Below the pieces are notes generated by a model that made no database searches, was not told the origin of the DNA, and was given only the letters and a program-made list of their open reading frames with translations. A stretch of 24,410 nt of DNA from Flavobacteriaceae bacterium UBA4166. Its GTDB lineage: Bacteria; Bacteroidota; Bacteroidia; Flavobacteriales; Flavobacteriaceae. The position numbers were made by a program, and so were the translations under genes. The stretch is from positions 1 through 24,410 of the forward strand of contig DFVG01000009.1 of the NCBI GenBank assembly GCA_002379985.1, written 5' to 3'. Of the stretch, positions 1 to 7,629 are shown one piece after another. Within the stretch, counting starts at the first letter, position 1; each line of letters starts with the position of its first letter.

Positions 1-737
1 CTGCCCATGTGCAACGTAAACTACGAACGCAATTCGAAAAAAAACTGAAACGCTGCCACGCCATTATCTACATTTCAGAATTTGCCAAGCAAGACACTCA
101 AGATAATTTTGACATTCCTGATATTCCGCAGTACGTCATATATAACGGAAACACGATACCCGATGTGACTGTAGCATCGCTGCCAAAGCCCAGCATTCAG
201 CCCGAGAGTCCCTATCTTTTTTCTATTGGTGATTTTACAGATCGGAAGAATTTCAAAGCCTTGGTAGACATGATGCGGTTCTTGCCCGAGTATCATCTCG
301 TATTGGCCGGAAACAATACTTCTGTGTATGCAGATTCGCTTCGGAAGCGGATCACAGACCATCAATTAGAAAACCGAGTGCATTTAACCGGTAAGATCAG
401 TGAGGCGCATAAATACTATTACCTCGCCCATTGTGAAGCTTTTTTATTTCCTTCGAAGCGCGAAGGATTTGGCATCCCACCCTTAGAAGCTATGCATTTT
501 GGGAAACCTGTTTTTATCTCTAACAATACTTCCCTACCGGAAATTGGCGGTGAACACGCGTTCTATTGGAATCATTTTGAAGTACAATACATGGTTGCTG
601 TATTCAAAAAAGGAATGCAACAGTATCAAGAGAACAAGGAGTTCTATACCGAATACTACCAAGAGCGCGCTAAAGAATTTGATTGGAAAAAGACCGCGGC
701 CGAATATTTGGCCGTATACCAACAACTCGTATCTTAA
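1..737 (+). CDS. Glycosyltransferase, GT4-like (family 1 superfamily), 5' end cut by window
   Basis: This is the C-terminal part of a GT-B fold glycosyltransferase that would move a sugar from a nucleotide donor during surface polysaccharide or O-antigen synthesis, at the cytoplasmic face of the inner membrane. The reading frame is open to the left edge, and the GTG at 9 is internal, so the true start lies outside the window. Visible marks are a linker segment (IIYISEFAKQDT), the opening strand of the donor-binding domain (SIGDFTDRKNF), and the donor-site motif EGFGIPPLEAM. That motif has the paired glutamates spaced as in GT4 enzymes. A gap of only 9 nt separates it from the GT2 gene downstream, so the two are probably co-transcribed. 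The sugar and acceptor cannot be read from the sequence. Confidence 0.88.
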   Translation, partial: AHVQRKLRTQFEKKLKRCHAIIYISEFAKQDTQDNFDIPDIPQYVIYNGNTIPDVTVASLPKPSIQPESPYLFSIGDFTDRKNFKALVDMMRFLPEYHLVLAGNNTSVYADSLRKRITDHQLENRVHLTGKISEAHKYYYLAHCEAFLFPSKREGFGIPPLEAMHFGKPVFISNNTSLPEIGGEHAFYWNHFEVQYMVAVFKKGMQQYQENKEFYTEYYQERAKEFDWKKTAAEYLAVYQQLVS

Positions 738-746
738 CGGAAGACT

Positions 747-1637
747 ATGCCAACGGTTTCCATTATTATCATCAATTACAATACTGCAGACTACACCTTG
801 CAGTGTGTCTCGGCCGTTCAACAGCATACTCATCCAGACATAAGCTATAAAATCATAGTGGTGGATAATGCTTCGGAAGAAGCAGACTATCAACACCTGA
901 AAAAAAACCTTCCGGCACTACCGAATATACAGCTCATAGGAAGCTCCACCAATACCGGATTTGGGGGCGGCAATATGTTGGGAGTTGAAAAAGCAACGGG
1001 ATCGTATCTATTGTTTCTGAATAACGACGCGTTTCTTTTGAATGATTGTCTCTCCATTCTCTATGATTTTATGGAAACGCACCCAAAAGCAGGTGTGGCC
1101 ACGGCTCAAAATTACGATCAGCATGGCAAATTAGTGCCATCGTTTGATCATAACAAAGGGTTGCGACGATTGTTGTTGGGGCGAGGTTTTCTCGAAGCAA
1201 TATCTCCCAAACGCTATCCGAAGCGAAAAAAAGAGTATACGCAACCGCTCGAAGTTGATTGGGTAAACGGCGCCTTTCTATTCTTCCGAAGATCTGCTTT
1301 CGAACAAGCAGGCGGCTTCGACACGCGCATTTTTCTTTATTTTGAAGAAATGGACATTTGTCATCGACTTCGAAAGAAAGGGTATGCCAGCATATTGATT
1401 CCGGCGGCAAAGATCGAACACCACCAAGGCGCCAGCACGAAACCCCGACCAGAATTGAGCAAAGAGAGCTATCGTTCATATTTTCACGTGATTCAAAAAT
1501 CAAGAGGAGGTATTATCTTAGCACTCATCAAATTATATTTAGGGATCGTTTTTCTTCTGAAACCTAAGAAGCGGTATCTTTTACCTGTGCTATGGCGAAG
1601 TCGGTTAGAAAAACATTCCATCAAACCTTCAGCATGA
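747..1637 (+). CDS. Glycosyltransferase family 2 (rhamnosyltransferase-like)
   Basis: This is an inverting GT-A glycosyltransferase of 296 aa, probably adding a sugar to a lipid-linked glycan. The N-terminus (VSIIIINYNTADYTLQC) is the nucleotide-binding strand-loop of GT2. D40 follows in VVDNAS, and the LNNDAFLL segment (N92, N93, D94) sits at the metal-binding DxD position. A later block (VNGAFLFFRRSAF, then YFEEMDICHRLRKKGY near residues 198-213) matches the acceptor and catalytic-base region of the WbbL/rhamnosyltransferase group. A hydrophobic stretch near residues 253-270 suggests membrane association. Its stop codon overlaps the ATG of the next gene (ATGA), implying translational coupling. 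The rhamnosyltransferase label is a family analogy only; substrate is unknown. Confidence 0.9.
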   Translation: MPTVSIIIINYNTADYTLQCVSAVQQHTHPDISYKIIVVDNASEEADYQHLKKNLPALPNIQLIGSSTNTGFGGGNMLGVEKATGSYLLFLNNDAFLLNDCLSILYDFMETHPKAGVATAQNYDQHGKLVPSFDHNKGLRRLLLGRGFLEAISPKRYPKRKKEYTQPLEVDWVNGAFLFFRRSAFEQAGGFDTRIFLYFEEMDICHRLRKKGYASILIPAAKIEHHQGASTKPRPELSKESYRSYFHVIQKSRGGIILALIKLYLGIVFLLKPKKRYLLPVLWRSRLEKHSIKPSA

Positions 1638-2194
1638 AAAGTGATATTGAAAACGCATATACGCAATTAAGAAAAGGAGGCGTGATCCTATACCCCACAG
1701 ATACGGTATGGGGGTTGGGATGTGATGCCACACAACCGGACGCAGTCTCAAAAATTTATGAGATCAAACAACGTGATGAGCAAAAAGCGTTGCTTTGTTT
1801 GGTTTCTGATTTTAAGATGTTAGAACAATTTGTGCACGATATCCCGGAAACAGCATACGAAATTATGAAATACGCGCAAAAGCCTACCACCATTATTTAC
1901 GACAAGCCGGTGGGTATCGCCGAAAATTTAATCGCACCCGACGGATCGATGGCGTTTCGTGTAGTGCGAAATGCATTTTGTCAACAACTCATCAAAAAAC
2001 TACGCACCCCGTTGGTTTCCACCTCAGCAAATATCAGTGGGAAACCCACCCCACATCATTTTTCCGAAATTTCTTCGGAAATTAAGTCGGCTGTCGATTA
2101 TGTCGTATCTTTTGATCAAAGCAAAAAAGGAAGTACCCCTTCCACCATCATTAAATTAAAGAACGACGGAACCGTTCAAATTATCAGAAGCTAA
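1634..2194 (+). CDS. L-threonylcarbamoyladenylate synthase (Sua5/YciO/YrdC family)
   Basis: This enzyme makes threonylcarbamoyl-AMP from threonine, bicarbonate and ATP, the first step of the t6A37 modification of ANN-decoding tRNAs in the cytoplasm. The 186-aa product has the single-domain length of TsaC/YrdC-type proteins. Residues 21-28 (PTDTVWGL) form the conserved YPTDT motif; KQRDEQKAL near 45-53 supplies the basic binding patch; STSANISG at 129-136 is the second signature. I chose the ATG at 1634 because its first four bases form an ATGA overlap with the upstream stop and give the family-typical N-terminus. An ATG at 1592 would add 14 residues lying inside the upstream gene. A tRNA-modification gene inside a glycan operon is unusual but coupled at both ends. 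A paralogue with another role (YciO-like) is possible. Confidence 0.9.
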   Translation: MKSDIENAYTQLRKGGVILYPTDTVWGLGCDATQPDAVSKIYEIKQRDEQKALLCLVSDFKMLEQFVHDIPETAYEIMKYAQKPTTIIYDKPVGIAENLIAPDGSMAFRVVRNAFCQQLIKKLRTPLVSTSANISGKPTPHHFSEISSEIKSAVDYVVSFDQSKKGSTPSTIIKLKNDGTVQIIRS

Positions 2195-2859
2195 TGAATA
2201 CCATTCCAGACGGACTAGACTACGTCAATAAACCCCAGGATTATTACGAAAACCAACGCCCTGAAATGTTGGCGTATTTGCCCGAAACTGTAAAAAAGGT
2301 GTTGGATGTGGGGTGCAGTAACGGCGCCTTTGGAGCCGAGATCAAACGGATTTCAGGTGCTGAAGTTTGGGGCATTGAGCCTATGGAACGCTTTGGGTTA
2401 TTGGCCAAAGAGAAATTAGATACCGTGTTTATTTCTTCCGTGGAAGGGGCCATAGAGCAACTTCCTGAAGGACATTTTGATGTTATTTATTTCAATGACG
2501 TTTTGGAGCACCTTCTTGATCCCTATTCGGTCTTAGAAAAGATGAAAAACAAGCTTACGGCAAATGGGAAAGTGATCAGTTCCATCCCAAACATCCGCTA
2601 CTTTCGCACCTTCTTTAAAATACTTTTCAAAGGAGAATGGGACTATACCGATGAGGGCATTCTTGATAGAACGCATGTGCGCTTCTTTACGCAAAAAAGC
2701 ATCCGAAAAATGTATGAAAATGCAGGATATCGCGTCCTATCGCACGAAGGCATTAACGGTAGCCGTTCGTTAAAACCAATACTCTTCAATATTCCGCTTG
2801 GGTTTACTGCACAAGATATTAAATACCGCCAATTCGCTACGGTAGCAATGAAAAAATAA
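2194..2859 (+). CDS. Class I SAM-dependent methyltransferase
   Basis: This is a Rossmann-fold methyltransferase of 221 aa using S-adenosylmethionine. Motif I is VLDVGCSNG at residues 36-44. The acidic ribose-binding end of strand 2 is near GIEPME, and motif IV is YFNDVLEHLLDP near residues 99-110, the form seen in methyltransf_11/23 proteins. The SIPNIRYF segment further on is common in bacterial methyltransferases linked to polysaccharide gene clusters. Its ATG shares bases with the preceding TAA (TAATG), so it belongs to the same coupled operon as the glycosyltransferases. A cytoplasmic role in modifying a glycan or its precursor is the simplest inference. The methyl acceptor cannot be identified. 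No terminator is evident after it, and the next gene has its own promoter. Confidence 0.88.
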   Translation: MNTIPDGLDYVNKPQDYYENQRPEMLAYLPETVKKVLDVGCSNGAFGAEIKRISGAEVWGIEPMERFGLLAKEKLDTVFISSVEGAIEQLPEGHFDVIYFNDVLEHLLDPYSVLEKMKNKLTANGKVISSIPNIRYFRTFFKILFKGEWDYTDEGILDRTHVRFFTQKSIRKMYENAGYRVLSHEGINGSRSLKPILFNIPLGFTAQDIKYRQFATVAMKK

Positions 2860-2869
2860 GGGGTGGACT

Positions 2870-2900
2870 TTGCAGACCGACAGTCGATGCCGTACCTTTG
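2870..2900 (+). promoter_or_regulatory. Bacteroidota-type promoter of the CCA-adding enzyme gene
   Basis: A TTG at 2870-2872 (-33-like) is followed 20 nt later by TACCTTTG at 2893-2900, a perfect TAnnTTTG -7 element. Spacing is within the usual 17-23 nt. Transcription should begin about 5 nt beyond the element, only a few nucleotides before the ATG at 2910. This rules against the in-frame TTG at 2898 as a start, since it lies inside the -7 element. Confidence 0.7.
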
Positions 2901-2909
2901 CAAACGGTC

Positions 2910-4340
2910 ATGCAAACATCAAAAAAACAATTTCCAAACGCCTTAAAAGATTCTATTTTTAGGGTGATTTCTAAAGCGTCCGAACAACTCGAAACAGACA
3001 GTTATGTCATTGGCGGGTATGTGCGTGATTATCTACTGAAACGAGGTGAAGCAAAGGACATTGATATAGTTTGTGTAGGAAGTGGTATTGAATTGGCCAA
3101 AGCGGTGGCAAATTTGCTGCCCGGCGATCCAAAAGTGACGGTCTTCAAGAATTTTGGAACGGTCATGATCAAGACCGGCGGCATGGAGTTGGAATTTGTA
3201 GGAGCGCGCAAAGAAAGCTATCGCGAAGACAGTAGAAAGCCGGCAGTAGAAGACGGCACATTAGAAGACGACCAGAATCGGCGTGACTTCACCATCAACG
3301 CCTTGGCGTTACGCTTAGACGCTTCAGACTTTGGCACGCTACTCGATCCCTTCAATGGCTGGGAAGATCTTGAGAATAAGATCATACGCACCCCATTGGA
3401 CCCGGACATAACCTATAGTGATGATCCGCTACGGATGCTCCGCGCCATTCGGTTTGCGACACAGTTAGATTTCACCATCGAAAAAGAATCGTTAGATGCC
3501 ATCACCCGAAATGCTGATCGTATCAAGATCATTTCCAAAGAACGCATTGTGGATGAGATCCATAAGATCATGTTGAGCGATGTTCCTTCGAAAGGGTTTG
3601 CTTTGCTTCGGAAAACAAAACTACTTCCATTCATTTTTCCGGAATTACTAGCTCTGCAAGGGATTGAAGAGATTGAAGGTCAACGCCATAAAGACAATTT
3701 TTGGCATACCCTAGAAGTTGTGGATAATATTTCCGAAGCGACAAACGATCTTTGGCTGCGCTGGGCGGCCTTGCTTCACGATATTGGTAAGGCACCTACA
3801 AAACGATTTGATAAAAAGATTGGATGGACGTTTCACGGCCATGAATTTGTAGGGTCCAAGATGGTCTATAAATTATTTAAGCGGTTAAAAATGCCACTGA
3901 ATGATAAGATGAAATTCGTTCAGAAAATGGTTTTAATGAGCTCGCGACCCATTGCAGTGGCCGGAGACGTAACCGACAGTGCCGTGCGCCGTTTGGTCTT
4001 CGATGCCGGCGATCATATTGAATCATTGATGACCCTGTGCGAAGCCGATATTACTACCAAAAACCCCAAAAAGTACCGCCGCTACCATCAGAACTTTCAA
4101 AAGGTGCGTCAAAAGATCGAAGAAGTAGAAGAACGCGATCGGATCCGTAATTTTCAACCTCCCGTGAGCGGGGAAGAGATCATGGAAACCTTCAACATAC
4201 AACCTTCCAGAGAGATCGGACTGATAAAAGAAGCCATCAAAGAAGCTATTTTAGAAGGAGAAATTGCCAATGAATATGACGCGGCTTATGCATATATGTT
4301 GAAAAAAGGAAAAGAATTAGGCTTAGTGCCGGTGGATTAA
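2910..4340 (+). CDS. CCA-adding tRNA nucleotidyltransferase with HD domain
   Basis: A class II nucleotidyltransferase that builds or repairs the 3' CCA end of tRNAs without a template. The 476-aa protein opens with the GG-x-VRD motif (GGYVRD, residues 35-40) and the metal-binding DID at 50-52. These are followed by RRDFTINALA near 124-133, the nucleotide-selecting region, and a tRNA-binding helical domain (DDPLRMLRAIRF). A C-terminal HD phosphohydrolase domain follows: H266, then H290-D291 in LLHDIGK, then FHGHE at 308-312. HD domains in this family carry phosphatase or phosphodiesterase activity on 2',3'-cyclic ends. The ATG at 2910 is preferred over TTG 2898, which falls inside the promoter. 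The stop is one base before the next ATG, so the following two genes are probably co-expressed. Poly(A) polymerase is the main alternative, but the length and HD domain favour CCA addition. Confidence 0.93.
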   Translation: MQTSKKQFPNALKDSIFRVISKASEQLETDSYVIGGYVRDYLLKRGEAKDIDIVCVGSGIELAKAVANLLPGDPKVTVFKNFGTVMIKTGGMELEFVGARKESYREDSRKPAVEDGTLEDDQNRRDFTINALALRLDASDFGTLLDPFNGWEDLENKIIRTPLDPDITYSDDPLRMLRAIRFATQLDFTIEKESLDAITRNADRIKIISKERIVDEIHKIMLSDVPSKGFALLRKTKLLPFIFPELLALQGIEEIEGQRHKDNFWHTLEVVDNISEATNDLWLRWAALLHDIGKAPTKRFDKKIGWTFHGHEFVGSKMVYKLFKRLKMPLNDKMKFVQKMVLMSSRPIAVAGDVTDSAVRRLVFDAGDHIESLMTLCEADITTKNPKKYRRYHQNFQKVRQKIEEVEERDRIRNFQPPVSGEEIMETFNIQPSREIGLIKEAIKEAILEGEIANEYDAAYAYMLKKGKELGLVPVD

Positions 4341-4341
4341 T

Positions 4342-4878
4342 ATGGAAAAAATAATAGAAACTGAACGATTGTTTTTACGCCCTTTTGATTTTGGAGATGA
4401 AGAGGGAATTCTGGCGTTTAGTTCAGACCCAAAGACCCAAGAACTTACGGGAGATAGAATGCGAACGACACTTGAAGAATGTCGCGAACTGATCACCAAC
4501 GTATGGCATCCCGACTATGAAAAGTATGGATATGGACGCTTTGCTGTGATCTATAAAAAGGATCACAAGATCATTGGTTTCAACGGAATAAAATTTCTGC
4601 CGGAAATTGGAAAAGCGGATCTCGGTTTTCGTTTTTTGCCGGAGTATTGGGGTCAAGGAATAGCGACCGAATCATCCCGTGCAATTTTAGCCTTTGCCTT
4701 TAAGGAAATTGGTTTGGAAGAAGTGATCGCGTTTGTTGAGCCTGCAAACCCGGCTTCTTCCGCAGTACTAAAAAAACTAGGGTTTCAACAGACAAAAACC
4801 GCACCGTATCCCGGGGAAGAAGACAACGGCGATATTTTCTGGTATACCCTCACAAAACAAGAATATGAAAGACAATAA
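4342..4878 (+). CDS. GNAT family N-acetyltransferase (RimJ/RimL-like)
   Basis: A 178-aa acetyltransferase expected to move an acetyl group from acetyl-CoA to an amine on a protein, peptide or small molecule. The start (IIETERLFLRPF) is the usual opening strand of the Acetyltransf_3 group. The pyrophosphate-binding loop is in PEYWGQGIATESS (Q-x-x-G-x-G/A type). A late FVEPANPASSAVLKKLGF block is the motif B region, in which the asparagine and serine positions are conserved. It sits 1 nt after the CCA-adding enzyme gene and overlaps the heme A synthase start by 14 nt, so it is mid-operon. The substrate is unknown. RimJ/RimL similarity is at family level and does not imply ribosomal protein acetylation. 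Confidence 0.9.
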   Translation: MEKIIETERLFLRPFDFGDEEGILAFSSDPKTQELTGDRMRTTLEECRELITNVWHPDYEKYGYGRFAVIYKKDHKIIGFNGIKFLPEIGKADLGFRFLPEYWGQGIATESSRAILAFAFKEIGLEEVIAFVEPANPASSAVLKKLGFQQTKTAPYPGEEDNGDIFWYTLTKQEYERQ

Positions 4879-5878
4879 ACGGGTCGTCTATTGGCTGCTT
4901 ACGGGCGGCCTGCTCATTTTTATCATGGTTGTGGTAGGTGGAATTACGCGGTTAACACACTCGGGATTATCCATTTCAAACTATAAATTGATCTCCGGAA
5001 CGATTCCGCCCATGAATGAAGTGGAATGGCAAGAGGCCTTTGACCTCTACAAACAATATCCCGAATACCAAAAGCTCAATACTCACTTCGACCTTGAGGA
5101 TTTTAAGGATATTTACTTTTGGGAATGGCTACACCGCGTCATCGGTCGCTTTATAGGTGTTGTCTTCATTATTCCGTTTCTCTATTTTTTACTTCGGAAA
5201 CAACTCAGTAAACCTACCCTTCGGAAATGTTTGATACTGCTTGGTTTGGGAGCCTTTCAAGGGTTTTTGGGCTGGTATATGGTAAAAAGTGGCTTGGTAG
5301 ATAGACCCGATGTGAGTCATTATCGCCTTGCCATGCACCTTACCACGGCTTTTATCACGTTTGCCTATACCCTCTGGGTGGCGTTGGACTTATGGTATCC
5401 CGCGAAAAAGCAAATTCATAAAGGCTTTCGAAACCTCATTCGTTGGGGATATGCCTTTTTATTGCTTCAAATTATATACGGTGCTTTTGTGGCCGGACTC
5501 GATGCCGGGTGGATTCACAATCATTGGCCGCTCATGAGCGAAGGCAAACTTATTCATGAAACCGTTACCATGGAGCAAGATCCGGTTTGGAAAAACTTTA
5601 CCGAAGGAAAAAGCGGCGTACAGTTTGTGCATCGCTATCTGGCGTACGTTGTGGTTGCTTTTATCGGAGTGATTTGGTTTCGCGGAAAACGTATCGCATC
5701 TACGCAACTTCAGAGAAAAGCCCTAAACAGCTTGTTATTACTCGTAGGAGTCCAATTTTTACTAGGTGTTTTCACGTTGCTCTATCAAGTACCCGTGGTC
5801 TTAGGTGTCTTGCATCAAGTGGTTGCTTTTTTCCTACTTGCCAGCATGACATTTACCCTGCATCGCTTCAGCAAATAG
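4865..5878 (+). CDS. ctaA: Heme A synthase, COX15/CtaA family
   Basis: An inner-membrane enzyme that oxidises the C8 methyl of heme O to the formyl group of heme A, needed for aa3-type cytochrome oxidases. The 337-aa sequence has about eight membrane segments in two homologous halves. The four heme-ligand histidines are visible: H90 (in EWLHR, with the conserved E87), H158 (in the LAMHLTTAF segment), H256 (in FVHRYLAY) and H317 (in VLHQVVAF). The GGITRLTHSGLSI segment after TM1 is typical of the COX15 type (type 2) found in proteobacteria, mitochondria and Bacteroidota. The ATG lies inside the end of the upstream acetyltransferase gene. No other cytochrome oxidase gene is present in the window, so the functional link to its neighbours is only co-transcription. 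Confidence 0.95.
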   Translation: MKDNKRVVYWLLTGGLLIFIMVVVGGITRLTHSGLSISNYKLISGTIPPMNEVEWQEAFDLYKQYPEYQKLNTHFDLEDFKDIYFWEWLHRVIGRFIGVVFIIPFLYFLLRKQLSKPTLRKCLILLGLGAFQGFLGWYMVKSGLVDRPDVSHYRLAMHLTTAFITFAYTLWVALDLWYPAKKQIHKGFRNLIRWGYAFLLLQIIYGAFVAGLDAGWIHNHWPLMSEGKLIHETVTMEQDPVWKNFTEGKSGVQFVHRYLAYVVVAFIGVIWFRGKRIASTQLQRKALNSLLLLVGVQFLLGVFTLLYQVPVVLGVLHQVVAFFLLASMTFTLHRFSK

Positions 5879-5890
5879 TATTTAAAACGG

Positions 5891-5898
5891 TATCTTTG
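5891..5898 (+). promoter_or_regulatory. -7 promoter element (TATCTTTG)
   Basis: TATCTTTG matches the Bacteroidota TAnnTTTG element perfectly and lies 19 nt before the ATG at 5918. No clear TTG is found at the -33 spacing. It predicts a 5' leader of about 14-16 nt for the pRiA4b ORF-3-like gene. Confidence 0.6.
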
Positions 5899-5917
5899 CC
5901 TTCCTAAAATTGATGAT

Positions 5918-6430
5918 ATGGTATACCGCATTCGGATCATCCTGGATGCCAGCGAAGATGTATTCAGAGATGTAGAAATTGAAACGACTCAAACCCTAGA
6001 AGATCTGCATAATGTGATCTTGCAATCTTTCGGTTTTGATGGTCAAGAGATGGCTTCTTTTTACGTGAGTAATGAAGAATGGGAACAAGGCGAAGAGATC
6101 GCATTGTTCGACATGAGTGAAACTCCGGGCAGCGTTCGCGTGATGAATGAAACTTCGGTGGATGACGTGCTTAGTGAAAAACAGACGAAATTGATCTACG
6201 TCTACGATTTTCTAAGCATGTGGACGTTCTTAGTAGAGTTAGCCGAAATCACTGAACCGGAAGACGGCGTTAGCTATCCAAACCTAATGTACGCCCACGG
6301 ACAAATCCCTGATCAAGCACCCGAAACCGAATTTGTTGGAGAAGACCTTGACCCTATGCATCCCGAAGATGATATGGACCTAGATCCTGACGACTACGAG
6401 AATTTGGATTTTGACGAAAACTGGAATTAA
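5918..6430 (+). CDS. Plasmid pRiA4b ORF-3-like / IS1096 TnpR-type family protein
   Basis: A 170-aa cytoplasmic protein. Its first part (VYRIRIILDASEDVFRDVEI, then TLEDLHNVILQSFGFD) matches the pRiA4b ORF-3-like fold, named after a plasmid gene and also found as passengers of IS1096-type elements. The family has no proven biochemical role. The C-terminal third is strongly acidic (many D and E residues from about 125 to the end, including DPMHPEDDMDLDPDDYENLDF split by few other residues), which suggests a disordered, possibly DNA-mimicking or chaperone-like tail. No transposase or inverted repeat surrounds it, so here it is a resident chromosomal gene. It lies 26 nt before the nucleoid-associated protein gene and probably shares its transcript. 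Confidence 0.8.
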   Translation: MVYRIRIILDASEDVFRDVEIETTQTLEDLHNVILQSFGFDGQEMASFYVSNEEWEQGEEIALFDMSETPGSVRVMNETSVDDVLSEKQTKLIYVYDFLSMWTFLVELAEITEPEDGVSYPNLMYAHGQIPDQAPETEFVGEDLDPMHPEDDMDLDPDDYENLDFDENWN

Positions 6431-6456
6431 TTTTTCAATGACTTTGATGATTTAAT

Positions 6457-7515
6457 ATGATCAACCTATACAATACGCACATCGCCTCCCTGTCGATTCA
6501 CCGGGTAGGAAATAAAAGTAGAAATGAGGGCCTCTTGCTTTCTAACGAGCCGTACAAGCTTGACGACGAGCTCACCCCTTTGTTGAAAGAGTATTTTCTA
6601 AAACCCTTTCGTGATAAAGAAGAAAATTATTTTCACTTTACCCATGACGCTGATCTTGAGTTTCACACCTTGTATCAACATATACAGGAGGTTTTCGATA
6701 ATCCGGAAAGCATCCACGAAGTAAGTAAAGCAATTACGCGACATTTATTTGACCAAAGCATGCATCCGCATATCAAAAGTGGAGAGGTATACGTGGCGTA
6801 TTTAGAGGGACTGCAGATCGATAATCAAAAAGTGGATGGGATTGGCATCTTTAAATCGGAGATCAAACAGGATTTTCTTCAGTTTTCAGAAACGCAACAC
6901 CAACTACAAGCCTCCCTACAACAAGGCGTAAACTTAAATAAATTAGACAAAGGCGCCTTGATCTTCAATATTCAAGAAGAAGAAGGGTATAAGATCTTGT
7001 CTGTAGATAGCAATCGCTATGACGCACGTTATTGGCTAGAACAATTCTTAGGAGTGGACGCCTTTGCTGACGACAATTTCTTCACAAAAAAATATTTGAA
7101 GTTCTGTCAGGATTTCGCCAAAGATGTGGTTTTGCCTGCGGAAGATAAGAAAGAAGAAGTGCTGTTTATGAATCGCGCCGTGAATCATTTCGCGAAGAAT
7201 GACAATTTTGAAGAAACCGCTTTTATGAATGAAGTGATCGACAATCCCGATTTGATTCCGGAATTTCGTCATTACAAAACCGAACGAGCACCCAAATACA
7301 GTATCGAGGATGTTAGCTCCTTCCCTATTGCCAACACAGCAGTTACCGCTGCGCGTAAAAAGATCAAGAACGTGATCAATCTGGATACGAACATTCAGAT
7401 CAAAATGGACTTTATCAATCCAGAAAGCGCTGAACGTTTCGTAGAAAAAGGGTGGGACGAAGAAAAGCAGATGTACTACTACCTAGTATATTTCAACCAA
7501 GAACAAAAATCATAA
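6457..7515 (+). CDS. 37-kDa nucleoid-associated protein, NdpA/YejK family
   Basis: A 352-aa protein matching the nucleoid-associated NdpA family. The family members bind the nucleoid in enterobacteria, but their molecular activity is not settled. The sequence opens with INLYNTHIASLSIHRVGNKS and has the family-like LHRVGN-type motif, a SxEPYKLDDELTPLLKEYFL segment, and a late DARYWLEQFLGVDAFADDNF block that is well conserved in these proteins. No signal peptide or membrane segment is visible. It follows the acidic pRiA4b-like gene by 26 nt and is closed by a strong terminator 3 nt after the stop, so it ends a two-gene unit. Whether it compacts DNA in this organism is not shown by the sequence. 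Confidence 0.87.
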   Translation: MINLYNTHIASLSIHRVGNKSRNEGLLLSNEPYKLDDELTPLLKEYFLKPFRDKEENYFHFTHDADLEFHTLYQHIQEVFDNPESIHEVSKAITRHLFDQSMHPHIKSGEVYVAYLEGLQIDNQKVDGIGIFKSEIKQDFLQFSETQHQLQASLQQGVNLNKLDKGALIFNIQEEEGYKILSVDSNRYDARYWLEQFLGVDAFADDNFFTKKYLKFCQDFAKDVVLPAEDKKEEVLFMNRAVNHFAKNDNFEETAFMNEVIDNPDLIPEFRHYKTERAPKYSIEDVSSFPIANTAVTAARKKIKNVINLDTNIQIKMDFINPESAERFVEKGWDEEKQMYYYLVYFNQEQKS

Positions 7516-7517
7516 AG

Positions 7518-7539
7518 AAAGCCCTTCGGGGCTTTTTTT
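7518..7539 (+). terminator. Rho-independent terminator after the nucleoid-associated gene
   Basis: A stem AAAGCCC / GGGCTTT (7518-7524 with 7529-7535) closes a TTCG tetraloop and runs into a seven-T tract ending at 7539. It begins just after the stop codon and should end the 5918-7515 transcript. Confidence 0.92.
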
Positions 7540-7629
7540 ATTTCCGAAGGAAATCTGTACCTTCCCAAGAAGCGTGTAACAAACCGAACGCTTGTTCGTC
7601 ATATTCATAACCCAACCAAAAATTTTTCT

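Noticed and set aside
534..1503. Long open frames on the minus strand opposite the two glycosyltransferases (534-896 and 1069-1503).
   Set aside because: They are antisense shadows without family resemblance, signal or promoter.
1592..1633. Upstream ATG of the Sua5-family gene.
   Set aside because: The 14 added residues lie inside the glycosyltransferase gene; the ATGA overlap at 1634 fits the family N-terminus.
5918..6430. Insertion sequence, suggested by the IS1096-passenger family name.
   Set aside because: No transposase, inverted repeats or target duplications are nearby.
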